Source: Chionoecetes opilio
Taxonomy: Eukaryota > Arthropoda > Malacostraca > Decapoda > Majidae
Direction of reading: 5' to 3'
DNA: 64,000 nucleotides
Assembly (NCBI GenBank): GCA_016584305.1
Contig: JACEEZ010022703.1
Location: 32,501-96,500, forward strand
The position numbers and the translations under genes were made by a program. Below, piece after piece: positions 10,891 to 49,503 of this stretch (positions within the stretch are counted from its first letter, which is position 1; the number at the start of each line of letters is the position of its first letter). The notes beneath the pieces are model-generated. The model was not told where the DNA came from. It saw nothing but the letters and a program-made list of their open reading frames with translations, and searched no databases.

Positions 10891-11475
10891 ATGGCGGCAA
10901 GTGAAGCGCATCGCCGATCAGCTGATTTGTGCGCAGAGCTTTGGAGCAGCGTGTTCGGCTTCCTGCAGTCGCTTCCATTATTCCATAGATTTAGTCTAGT
11001 CTCTTAGTCTTAATTGACACCGTTGGGGGATGTGCGGCGCCAAAACAAATGGATAAGAAAAGTTATAAGCCATCAGGTGTCCAGTTTAGGAAAATATGAA
11101 AATAAGAGGAGAAACGTGGAAGAGATAAAGGTTTGCAGCGTGTGTGTCACCTCTCAGTGTGTTATGTGGTGCAGGTAGTAATATGGGCTAATATAACGCA
11201 ATGGTTTGTTAGCCTGTGTTGCTATGCTATTACACATAGGGCGAAATTAATCCAATTAGCAACTAACATGGCATAATTCAAACAGTAGTAGCATGCAGCA
11301 GTGCAATGTGCAAGTGTGTGTAGCCTGCAACAAAACCATTACAACTTAACCATTCCATTACTGATTTGGTGGGTGACATCATTATGGCTTCCTTTGCTTG
11401 TATTGACTATATTAGGTTCTGAACGCAATAAGGGAAATTTCCGATGTTGTAGGCTAAATTAACAGACTTCTAAAT
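10891..11475. other. No gene seen
   Basis: Ordinary AT-rich sequence without repeats or convincing coding potential. Confidence 0.5.
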
Positions 11476-12254
11476 CAGGGGCGCATCCTGGAATTTTTTC
11501 GAGGGGGGCGAACTTTTTTTTTTCGCCAGCAGTCTAGTAAACCCGCCAGATTTCGCCAGCAGTCTAGTAAACCCGCCAGATTTCGCCAGCAGTCTAGTAA
11601 ACCCGCCAGATTTCGCCAGCAGTCTAGTAAACCCGCCAGATTTCGCCAGCAGTCTGGTACGCCAATTTGCCAGCGCATCAACTGATTCCCTTCAGCCAGT
11701 AAACGCATATTTCAGCATACTGAAACGAATTTGGGTAGTGCTTCGCCAGCATTAGTAAATAATTTGCGACCCTGATGGGATTGCTCCGGGCAATTGATCG
11801 CTGTTCACACATCGCTATGAACTGTAATATTTTTTTTGTGATTAGTAATCATAAGATCGACCAAAAATGTTCACGGCCGTGACGAATCCGACCGTCATCC
11901 GCCCCCAATTCTTGCCAACCTGTTATCCACTTATTGACATATGACACAATACTCCATATTGACCAATACTATCAGGACCTAACTGGGGGGCGCCCCTCCT
12001 GACCCCCCACTAGTTCACTAACCTAACCTGGACATTGGTTACGTAACCTAATCTAACTAGGTTATTAAACCACTCTCACCCACATGAAGATCAGTCACCC
12101 CATGTGTAGTTGGGGTGGTGGATCTTCATGTGATCCATTTTTCTTAACCGACTGTTAGTATATTCTGATTTCTTACAAGGAGGAAAATTTCGGGGTGGGG
12201 GCATGGCTCCCTTGGCAAAGGGGGCTATGGGTGCCCCACCTGGGTGCGCCCCTG
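11476..12254. mobile_element. hAT-like MITE, 779 bp
   Basis: The ends CAGGGGCGCATCC and GGGTGCGCCCCTG are inverted repeats of 13 bp with one mismatch. The flanks TTCTAAAT and GTCTATAG are compatible with a worn 8-bp hAT-type duplication. It has no coding capacity and holds a 30-bp tandem array. Confidence 0.65.
11522..11655 (+). repeat. 30-bp tandem repeat, about 4.4 copies
   Basis: TTTCGCCAGCAGTCTAGTAA plus ACCCGCCAGA repeated almost without change inside the hAT-like MITE. The seed CGCCAGCA recurs at 11740. Confidence 0.9.
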
Positions 12255-12663
12255 GTCTATAGGTATTATGTTTTACTTGTGATATGTTGAGTCTTGTGGG
12301 ATACCGTGCCTTCAATTAACCAAATATGCTGTATGGTTTCCTTCCTATTCTGAGAGTTAAGATATTGTGCAATTGTGTGATTTTATTGTGCAACAAATAT
12401 ATTCAGTCAAACTAATATAATTATTTCATAATTTTCATTGTAAATTCAGGGTCACTTCTGAAATATTTTGGAGCTCTGTCTGGCACTAGTCAGCATGAGG
12501 AGCCTTCTATAATTGCCTTTTCTTACAATTGTTATAATTTATATCTATAGTAATTTGCTTCTCTATTTTATTTGTACGTATAAACTACAATTTTCTCTCT
12601 TTTTTTTGTTTGCTTGTACGTATATAACTTACGTTTAATTTTCATTATTTTGGTATTTATGTT
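12255..12663. other. No gene seen
   Basis: AT-rich sequence without recognisable features. Confidence 0.5.
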
Positions 12664-12745
12664 GTACTAGCCGAAAAGCCGCCCTCCGGGCGGACTTTTT
12701 GGCTAGCTCCTGCGGAAGGCTTTTGGTGGGCCTTCGGCCCAATAA
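12664..12745. repeat. GC-rich hairpins in AT-rich sequence
   Basis: AGCCGAAAAGCCGCCC-TCC-GGGCGGACTTTTTGGCT forms one stem, and GGCCTTCGGCC lies beside it. The contrast with the surroundings suggests the end of a mobile element, class unknown. Confidence 0.5.
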
Positions 12746-13794
12746 TTGTAACACTTGTATTTTAATGATAATGTATTTCACACAACCATGAGTTTAATCT
12801 CACAGAGTAATTTTTGGGTTATCACAAAATCTGACAAAATATTACTGCAAAGCAGCAGGATAGACAATGTTCTTGGTCTTTTTGTTGGTGTGAGTTTTTT
12901 CACAATTGTCGCTAATACTAAAAATATAAATAAATTAAAAGTGATCAGATCATCCCCCAACGTGGCCTTAAAACCTTCCCCTGGTCGACCTGGTTCCAGA
13001 AATGTGCCATATGATGGGATTGCGCCACGGAGGGCGGAACCTATAGCGGACACACACACAGACACACACGCACGCACACACTTTCGATTATATTATTATA
13101 GATATTTATGGTTCTATATATATTATTTATAATTGTTGCATTATTTGAAATGCTGCTGATTACATTTTTTGGTTTCTAGTATCTTAATGAAAACAAATAT
13201 TTAGTGTTGAATTTTGACTTTTTTGTGTGTAAGAGCGGAAGGTGGGGGGGGGGGGGGGGCGAAGTTAGGGTTCGCCCAGGGCGCCACACAAGCCAACAGG
13301 GAAGAAGCTGGATACACCTCCCCCACCCTTCACAGCACTCTCAGTCCCAGAGTGCAGGATTGATGTGGCCATCAAAACATTTATTTGATCAAAGAGGGAG
13401 TCACAGGTGGGCATGCAGCGTTCTCTGGACGGTGCGCGTAGCCACGCAGGAATTATGTTCAAAATTGAGAGTTTGCGGACATATTTGCTTTTGAGGAAGT
13501 GCTTCCGCAAATGCAAATCCGCAAACATTTACACTTCCGCTAATTCGCTCGATAGTGTCTTGGCTCCGGTTCTTGTGGGAAGAAATATAATATGATATTA
13601 GGCTGAGGATGTAGACATTTTTGGGATAAAGTGTGTCAGTATACAGCAATGAATCAATAGGCATAAAAGTATGAATATTCGGTGGTACTATAGTATGCGT
13701 CTAGCGTAGTATCTGTCATCTACACTACGTGTATGATGACCTGACCTGTATATTGACCTCAAAGGATTGAAAGAAAGTGAGAGGCGTTACATAG
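12746..13794. other. No gene seen
   Basis: Contains a (CA)-rich stretch at 13050-13080 and a poly-G run near 13244-13260 followed by GTTCGCCCAGGGCGCC. The frames crossing it have no recognisable protein content. Confidence 0.5.
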
Positions 13795-13990
13795 TGAAAA
13801 GTCTATATTAAAGGCAAATGAAAGGAATGAAAAGTCTATATTAAAGGCAAATGAAAGGAATGAAGTCTATTTAGGCAATGAAAGCATGAAAGTCTATATT
13901 AAAGGCATGAAGGACTGAAAGTCTATAGCAAGGCAATCCTGAAGGAATGAAAAGTCTATATTAAAGGCAAATGAAAGGAATGAAAAGAAA
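13795..13990 (+). repeat. About 33-bp tandem repeat, 6 copies
   Basis: AAAAGTCTATATTAAAGGCA plus AATGAAAGGAATG. The middle copies are shortened and irregular. 13991-14579 after it shows nothing. Confidence 0.85.
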
Positions 13991-14579
13991 AGAGGAGGCA
14001 TTTGCTCCTACCCTACCCAGACCTCAGAGTTTGAGCTGAGTGCTGCTTACCTGTCTGTAGGCCAGGGCAATCCGTGACAGGATGCATTGGGATAGTTGGC
14101 CTGCATGGAATAATCTAAATGCTTTTGATTATCGCCAACTTAAAGTGAACCATCAAGGCATGATGTCCAGACCACCCACACTGGAAGATTGACGAAGGTT
14201 GACAAACAGATCTTAATCTGGATGTAGAAACTCTCTACTCACGCCATGATGCACTGAAATTACTGACAAGAGATGCAATAGATTTGTGCGTGGCATTTCT
14301 TAAAGATATACAAGGTGTGTATTATTAAATGATTAATACATAAATTGAATTCAGCATTAATGTATTATTTATAATTTTCTTATGATAATGGTTTTCATGG
14401 TCAACAAGGAATGATTATTGTGTGATATCTGTGTTAATATCTGTTGATACTTGATAGTTTGTTCGGCTTGGTCCAGGGGGAGTGCGTCGTTTTATGCTAA
14501 TTAGAAAGTAGCAGCTGTGGCATACGTTGGGAGGTGAAAAGCGAACCATATGATGTAAGTAACAGGTGTTTTGTTTCCC

Positions 14580-15207
14580 TACACACCCTTCCCAGCCTCG
14601 CCGCAGTGAAAGCAGTGCAGGGGCTGTGTGCTGTGATAGAAAGTGTGTAGCCACCTCCACCAACCCGCCAGGCGCTGGAGGCTCAAGGCAGCGCGGAGAG
14701 AACAGTAGGAGGAACGTGAGGCAAGTCAGAACTCACTGCAACTCGGAGTCAGAAATCACTCAGTAGTCAACAAGGCGTTCTGAAGGGAAGGTGTGTCGCT
14801 CGGGGACTGAAACTTATCTGTGAAACAAGCCATTAACCCAGACTGTATACCAGGCCGCATTAGGATATATACATTTCTCTGCAAGCCTTTAGTGCCTCCC
14901 AACGCACACAGGACGCGCGGCATACACAACCCTCACCGCGAGACACGTAACGGCGCGGCTCACCTACTTCACCGCCTTCCCCACGAGACCTGCGGCGCGG
15001 TGACTAAAAACATCGACTACGGAAACATAAATAAGTGAGATTTCGAGAGACCCCGATGCAATAAGTAACCGTAACCCAGCGTCTCTCTCCAAGTCTCTCC
15101 AAGTCACTCATCTCTTCAGTCAAATAGTTAAGTCAGTGACCCGCATAGCTTGTTGTCGCCACAGCCTCCCCGTGAGTGCTTCGGGCAGCCCTCACACCTA
15201 TACAAAC
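14580..15207 (+). promoter_or_regulatory. Probable 5' UTR and promoter region of the tetraspanin gene
   Basis: This stretch is GC-richer than its surroundings and free of repeats. It carries two TCAGT initiator-like words typical of arthropod core promoters, at 15116 and 15133, and has no clear TATA box. The start-codon context is CAAACATGA. Which word is used, and whether a further upstream exon exists, cannot be told from sequence alone. Confidence 0.35.
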
Positions 15208-44153
<28,946 letters not shown>

Positions 44154-44278
44154 GCAAAAAACACAGGCTGATCGGAGACCTCACAAAATCCTGAAAGACT
44201 TGCACTGAGGCAACCACATACAGCGGCATAAGGACTTGGCAATATACACGTGCCCATTTGTTTGAACATGCGAATAGA
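44154..44278 (+). other. Tetraspanin 3' UTR candidate
   Basis: Single-copy sequence after the TGA. No AATAAA or ATTAAA is seen before the MITE at 44279. Confidence 0.4.
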
Positions 44279-44541
44279 TACCGTAGATAACACTATAGTC
44301 GCCAGTCACTTGCCACTACCCTAATGTCACCAGGTACATACAATATATTACAAATTTTAGCATCACTAGACTTTTATGTGCCACTGAAGACGCATGCACA
44401 GTAGTTTATATTATGTACATCACACTACATGTCTTCAGTGGCACATAAAAGTCTGTAGTGACGCTAAAATTCGTAATATATTGTACCTGGCGACATTAGT
44501 GCAGTGGCAAGTGACTGGCGACTATAGTGTTATCTACGGTA
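44279..44541. mobile_element. Foldback MITE, TACCGTAG family, in the tetraspanin 3' flank
   Basis: 263 bp, starting 126 bp after the tetraspanin stop codon. If the mRNA reads through, the 3' UTR would contain a long hairpin. No AATAAA is seen between the stop codon and the element. Confidence 0.8.
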
Positions 44542-44580
44542 GTGAGAATGAAGCAGCAGCCAAATACTTAGTGAGGTGGG

Positions 44581-44584
<4 letters not shown>

Positions 44585-44644
<60 letters not shown>

Positions 44645-44830
44645 CGAGAGAGCGAGAGAGCGAGAGAGCGAGAGAGCGAGAGAGCGAGAGAGCGAGAGCG
44701 AGAGAGCGAGAGAGCGAGAGCGAGAGAGCGAGAGAGCGAGAGAGCGAGAGAGCGAGAGCGAGAGCGAGAGCGAGAGCGAGAGCGAGAGCGAGAGCGAGAG
44801 CGAGAGCGAGAGAGAGAGAGAGAGAGAGAA
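44585..44830 (+). repeat. (GA)n with (GAGAGC)n block
   Basis: GA at both ends, with GAGAGCGA hexamer and octamer blocks in the middle. Confidence 0.97.
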
Positions 44831-44882
44831 TGGCTAGTGGAGTAATGGGTAAGGGATAAGGTGGTTGATGATGTAGCGTTCT

Positions 44883-44901
44883 CTGGGCCTCAAGGGGTTA
44901 A
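44883..44901 (+). mobile_element. TTAA MITE end fragment
   Basis: Only the right end, CTGGGCCTCAAGGGGTTAA, is left. Confidence 0.5.
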
Positions 44902-45036
44902 CTCTAGAGGCGGAATGACAACAAAGCACAATGACATCCCACCCTCAACCTCTGGTCACAATGCACCGTGTGTTCATGGTGCAGATGTCTTGCTGCTCTG
45001 TGTGTCATACAAGGCCAGGGGAACAGGCACTAATGC

Positions 45037-45291
45037 TTCAACAGTAGTAGTGGTAGTAGTAGTAGTAGTTATGGTGGTGGTAGTAGTAGTTGTGGTGGTA
45101 GTAGTAGTAGTGGTAGTGGTAGTTGTGGTAGTACTGTAGTAGTTGTGGTGGTAGTAGTAGTGGTAGAAGTAGTAATAGTAGTATTGGTAGTGGTAGTGGT
45201 AGTAGTAGTAGTAGTTGTGGTGGTAGTAGTAGTGGTAGAAGTAGTAGAAGTAGTGGTAGTGGTAGTGGTAGTGGTAGTGGTAGTGGTAGTG

Positions 45292-45383
<92 letters not shown>
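45037..45383 (+). repeat. (AGT)n/(GGT)n trinucleotide tract
   Basis: About 345 bp of AGTAGTGGT-type repeats. Poly-Val and poly-Thr frames are artefacts. Confidence 0.97.
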
Positions 45384-45539
45384 TTCTTGGTATAATCCTG
45401 AGTCACCCTGTACTCCATAAACTGGTCCTCTGCCATCCTTGTCCCTAACTCCCACACACAATGATCTGATGGTGGTTGCTGGCTGTTGCTTCTGTCTCAT
45501 CAATCTCATTCAAGGAAGCACATGTTCAAACAAGTGTAT

Positions 45540-45630
45540 AATTGATTGATTTAATGCCAAAAAAGGTGAATGTGCCAGACATCAGAGGTCCTATGGCACT
45601 ATGGCAAAGCATAAAAAGGGGTTAGAGAAA
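45540..45630 (+). repeat. Dispersed repeat fragment, also at 49530-49625
   Basis: ATTAATGCCAAAAA.GG, GTGCCAGACATCAGAGGTC and ATGGCA(C/T)TATG are shared between the two places. Confidence 0.65.
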
Positions 45631-46269
45631 AAACAAGTGTATAGCAGGAGCTTTGTGCGGCTGTATCTCTGGTGGTGTGTTTGTTATTAGCAGTATTATT
45701 TTTTCTCTTCTGATTGTTATTTAGAGCATATGTAACACCAGTGCATTTTTTAACATGCTAACTGGGCGACCAAAATGTCTCCAGTGATGAAAAACTGTCG
45801 CCCAGTAAGGACATTTTTAAGCTACTGGGCGACAAGATATTTATTCATAAAATCTTTCCTGGATGCAATGGCTCATCCTGTGTGTGTGTGTGTGTGTGTG
45901 CAAAATCTGGAAGTACATTCTTATTACTGCATACAAAATGTAATCTTTAATTATATCTATTTCTTCAATTATTGCTTATATCATTTTGTGGAGCCAGCTG
46001 TAACCCGTCGATTGTTTGCGTAGTGAAATTTTGTTGGTGCCACTGGAAGATTCATAAACACAGCATGGGTGTCGCCCAGTAAGATTTGCTTAAAAAATGT
46101 TCTGTGTAGCACTTGTAAGACTCTTTGTAGAGGAGTGGGAGGCATGGTGGTCAGCCAAGCTCGTGCTGGCGCGGGCATGAGTGCTTCTAATGCCACATGT
46201 CGAGAAGGCTCATCTTTCCTTACAGGTTTAACATACACATACCTTATACACATACACATACCGTACCTT
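45631..46269. other. No gene seen
   Basis: Contains short inverted words CTGGGCGAC/GTCGCCCAG at 45762, 45797, 45831 and 46073, and a (GT)n of about 20 bp at 45880. Confidence 0.5.
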
Positions 46270-46495
46270 AAGGCTGATTCACACTGGCGTTTTTTCGGCA
46301 TTTTTATCTGACGAGAAGGGGTCTGGGTCTGGGGCTGGTGTCATGATTGCAATAGGTTTTCAACAAAAATCACACACCGATCGCTCGGTGTGTGATTTTT
46401 GTTGAAAACCTATTGCGATCATGACACCAGCCCCAGCCCCAAACCCCTTCTCGTCAGATAAAAATGCCGAAAAAACGCCAGTGTGAATCAGCCTT
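46270..46495. mobile_element. Near-perfect 226-bp palindrome (foldback MITE)
   Basis: Arms of 111 bp with about three mismatches meet at a TCGC loop (46381-46384). The ends are AAGGCTGATTCACACTGGCG and its inverse. There is no coding potential. Confidence 0.85.
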
Positions 46496-46504
46496 TACCT
46501 TATA

Positions 46505-47640
46505 GTGTGCCTTGTCGATCACCAAAGTCTGCAGTGTTGTGCCTTGTTGATCACCAAGGTCTGCAGTGTTGTGCCTTGTCGATCACCAAAGTCTGCAGTG
46601 TTGTGCCTTGTTGATCACCAAGGTCTGCAGTGTTGTGCCTTGTCGATCACCAAAGTCTGCAGTGTTATGCCTTGTCGATCACCAAAGTCTGCAGTGTTGT
46701 GCCTTGTCGATCACCAAAGTATGCAGTGTTGTGCCTTGTCGATCACCAAAGTCTGCAGTGTTGTGCCTTGTCGATCACCAAAGTCTGCAGTGCTGTGCCT
46801 TGTCGATCACCAAAGTCTGCAGTGTTGTGCCTTGTCGATCACCAAAGTCTGCAGTGTTGTGCCTTGTCGATCACCAAAGTCTGCAGTGTTATGCCTTGTC
46901 GATCACCAAAGTCTGCAGTGCTGTGCCTTGTCGATCACCAAAGTCTGCAGTGTTGTGCCTTGTCGATCACCAAAGTCTGCAGTGTTATGCCTTGTTGATC
47001 ACCAAAGTCTGCAGTGTTATGCCTTGTTGATCACCAAAGTCTGCAGTGTTGTGCCTTGTTGATCACCAAAGTCTGCAGTGTTATGCCTTGTTGATCACCA
47101 AAGTCTGCAGTGTTATGCCTTGTCGATCACCAAAGTCTGCAGTGTTATGCCTTGTTGATCACCAAAGTCTGCAGTGTTGTGCCTTGTTGATCACCAAAGT
47201 CTGCAGTGTTGTGCCTTGTTGATCACCAAAGTCTGCAGTGTTATGCCTTGTTGATCACCAAAGTCTGCAGTGTTGTGCCTTGTTGATCACCAAAGTCTGC
47301 AGTGTTGTGCCTTGTTGATCACCAAAGTCTGTAGTGTTGTGCCTTGTTGATCACCAAAGTCTGCAGTGTTGTGCCTTGTTGATCACCAAAGTCTGCAGTG
47401 TTATGCCTTGTTGATCACCAAAGTCTGTAGTGTTGTGCCTTGTCGATCACCAAAGTCTGAGTGTTATGCTTGTGATCACAAAGTGCAGTGTTTGCTTGTT
47501 GATCACCAAAGTCTGCAGTGTTGTGCCTTGTGATCACCAAAGTCTGCAGTGTTATGCCTTGTTGATCACCAAAGTCTGTAGTGTTGTGCCTTGTTGATCA
47601 CCAAAGTCTGCAGTGTTGTGCCTTGTTGATCACCAAGTAC
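46505..47640 (+). repeat. 32-bp minisatellite, about 35 copies
   Basis: The unit is GTGCCTTG(T/C)(C/T)GATCACCAAA then GTCTGCAGTGTT. It starts 10 bp after the palindrome. As 32 is not divisible by three, the repeat reads through all three frames in turn. C/T variants are clustered: GTCGATC in the left half, GTTGATC in the right. Confidence 0.95.
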
Positions 47641-48282
47641 GACTCAAGTCATACAACTACATTTAACCGATTACCATAACACAAAAAATGTCCTATATTT
47701 TTATATGTACAGTATTTGTATTGGTTCTACAATTAAGTAGTATATATGCCTAGTTTTATCTAGTATATTTGACATTACATGATCACGGGTAGAGGAGTGC
47801 CTATAGCTATAGATTTAGGTACCTACATATGGCCGCTCATTCCATTACTACTCAGAAACACGATGTAGCCACTGGGCAATGGTTCCCCGGGCCATCATGC
47901 TTCAGTGAGGCCACAAAGAGGGTGCCATAGGTTAATGAACAGTCTTGTGTAGCTCATTCTTGACCTTTCTTCATCTTCTAGACCAAGAATGTCACCCATG
48001 TTGTATACATAATGTAACCTTCCTAGACTGTTTTGATAACCTGTGTACATACTGGGTATCATGAAGACAGAATTCATAATTATAAAAGGTAAAAAATAGT
48101 TACTCTTCACAAATTAAATAAAAAGTGGTGCATAGGATACTATTTGAAACAAAACCACATCGTCAATTGCCAAGTGAACAAATACAGTAGACTTAATTGA
48201 TGTATGTATGTACTACAGATGTATTTACTTAAAATCATTTGGCTACTGGAAGTGAAAATGGATTAGTGACCAAATATGGCAT
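47641..48282. other. No gene seen
   Basis: AT-rich sequence. A 71-codon minus-strand frame at 47895-48110 has no recognisable content. Confidence 0.5.
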
Positions 48283-48458
48283 GGAACGAAAAAATAACTT
48301 TTTTAACCGGTTACAGGGATTTTAACATGGCGTTTTTACTCCGGAACGGTAAATATGATAACTTTTTCGTTTCCGTTTTTGTTCCGACCATAATTTCGTT
48401 CGTTTCGGTTTTCATTTTTGTTCCCTTAAACCGTTTCCAAGCCCTGCACTTGAGACAG
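48283..48458 (-). mobile_element. hAT-like element end
   Basis: On the minus strand it begins TGCAGGGCTTGGAAACGG and continues with GGAACAAAAA and CGGAACGAAA-type words. This pattern is seen at the ends of non-autonomous hAT elements (from memory). The other end is not identified. Confidence 0.45.
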
Positions 48459-48596
48459 GCATAGTACGGTTATTTAGCAGGATGACCCAAAATGTTACAA
48501 ATGGGTTTGTGTGTGAATTTTACCTGAGGTGGGGCTTGGCTCCCTTTAGGTTTGGTTAACTTTTGGAGTTTATCCGGATCTAGATCCAGGATTTAT

Positions 48597-48720
48597 ATTG
48601 TAAGGATACCCTCGGAGGCTAGTAAACAATCATATCTGTAAAATATTGCTTGTATTTCACTAAAAATCTAATGGCACCCAAATTACAATGGAAATTACGT
48701 TCTGGGCCTCAAGGGGTTAA
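48597..48720 (+). mobile_element. TTAA MITE, right half
   Basis: Begins near the middle (AAGGATAC...) and ends in AAGGGGTTAA. Confidence 0.65.
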
Positions 48721-48767
48721 AAGGCTGGAATGTGATAGACTACATAATTTAATGGAATTCTCTTGGA

Positions 48768-49332
48768 ATGCTAACATGGAATGGTAGGAGGACACCAAGA
48801 GTAAGACCACAAGGCTACCAGTGTCTCCCTCTTAGTGCCTGCTAACATGGAGTGGTAGGAGGACACTAAGAGTAAGACCACAAGGCTAGAAGTGTCTCCC
48901 TCTTAGTGACTGCTAACATGGAGTGGTAGGAGGACACTAAGAGTAAGACCACAAGGCTAGCAGTGTCTCCCTCTTAGTGACTGCTAACATGGAGTGGTAG
49001 GAGGACACTAAGAGTAAGACCACAAGGCTAGAAGTGTCTCCCTCTTAGTGCCTGCTAACATGGAGTGGTAGGAGGACACCAAGAGTAGACCACAGGCTAG
49101 CAGTGTCTCCCTCTTAGTGACTGCTAACATGGAGTGGTAGGAGGACACTAAGAGTAAGACCACAAGGCTAGCAGTGTCTCCCTCTTAGTGCCTGCTAACA
49201 TGGAGTGGTAGGAGGACACCAAGAGTAAGACCACGAGGCTAGCAGTGTCTCCCTCTTAGTGCCTGCTAACATGGAATGGTAGGAGGACACTAAGAGTAAG
49301 ACCACAAGGCTAGAAGTGTCTCCCTCTTAGTA
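48768..49332. repeat. 71-bp tandem repeat, 8 copies, just downstream of Aprt
   Basis: Units hold TGCTAACATGGAGTGGTAGG, AGGACACTAAGAGTAAGACC and GTCTCCCTCTTAGTG. Each unit contains CACTAAGAG and its inverse CTCTTAGTG about 32 bp apart, so every copy can form a stem-loop. It ends 35 bp from the Aprt stop. Confidence 0.93.
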
Positions 49333-49366
49333 CCAATCACAGAATTGCAACAAAATCACCTGATTG

Positions 49367-49503
49367 TTAATACTTTACAATGGTGTCAAATGGATGTCGT
49401 AGCTTTTCTTTGCCTTTCAAGTCGCCCAGCTCAATACAGACCAGGCAGAGGCTGACGGTGGCGCCCATAGATGTCACCAAGTCACAGGCAGCCTTCATGG
49501 AGC
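49367..49503 (-). CDS. Aprt: Aprt exon 4 with stop
   Basis: Finishes the PRPP loop (GGSMKAACDLV), then SLCLVCIELGDLKGKEKL and the end VKY-TAA (stop 49367-49369). The acceptor is CCACCCCCAG. The 3' side runs after 35 bp into a 71-bp tandem array, so the 3' UTR probably includes array sequence. Confidence 0.97.

Noticed and set aside
15136..15207. An upstream in-frame ATG adding 24 residues to the tetraspanin
   Set aside because: The added residues are not tetraspanin-like; the ATG at 15208 has a better context and gives the usual short cytoplasmic start. It cannot be fully excluded.
46505..47062. Three overlapping frames of 120-185 codons with Cys-rich repeats (CLVDHQSLQC)
   Set aside because: The 32-bp array shifts frame each unit, so all three frames look alike; there is no gene structure.
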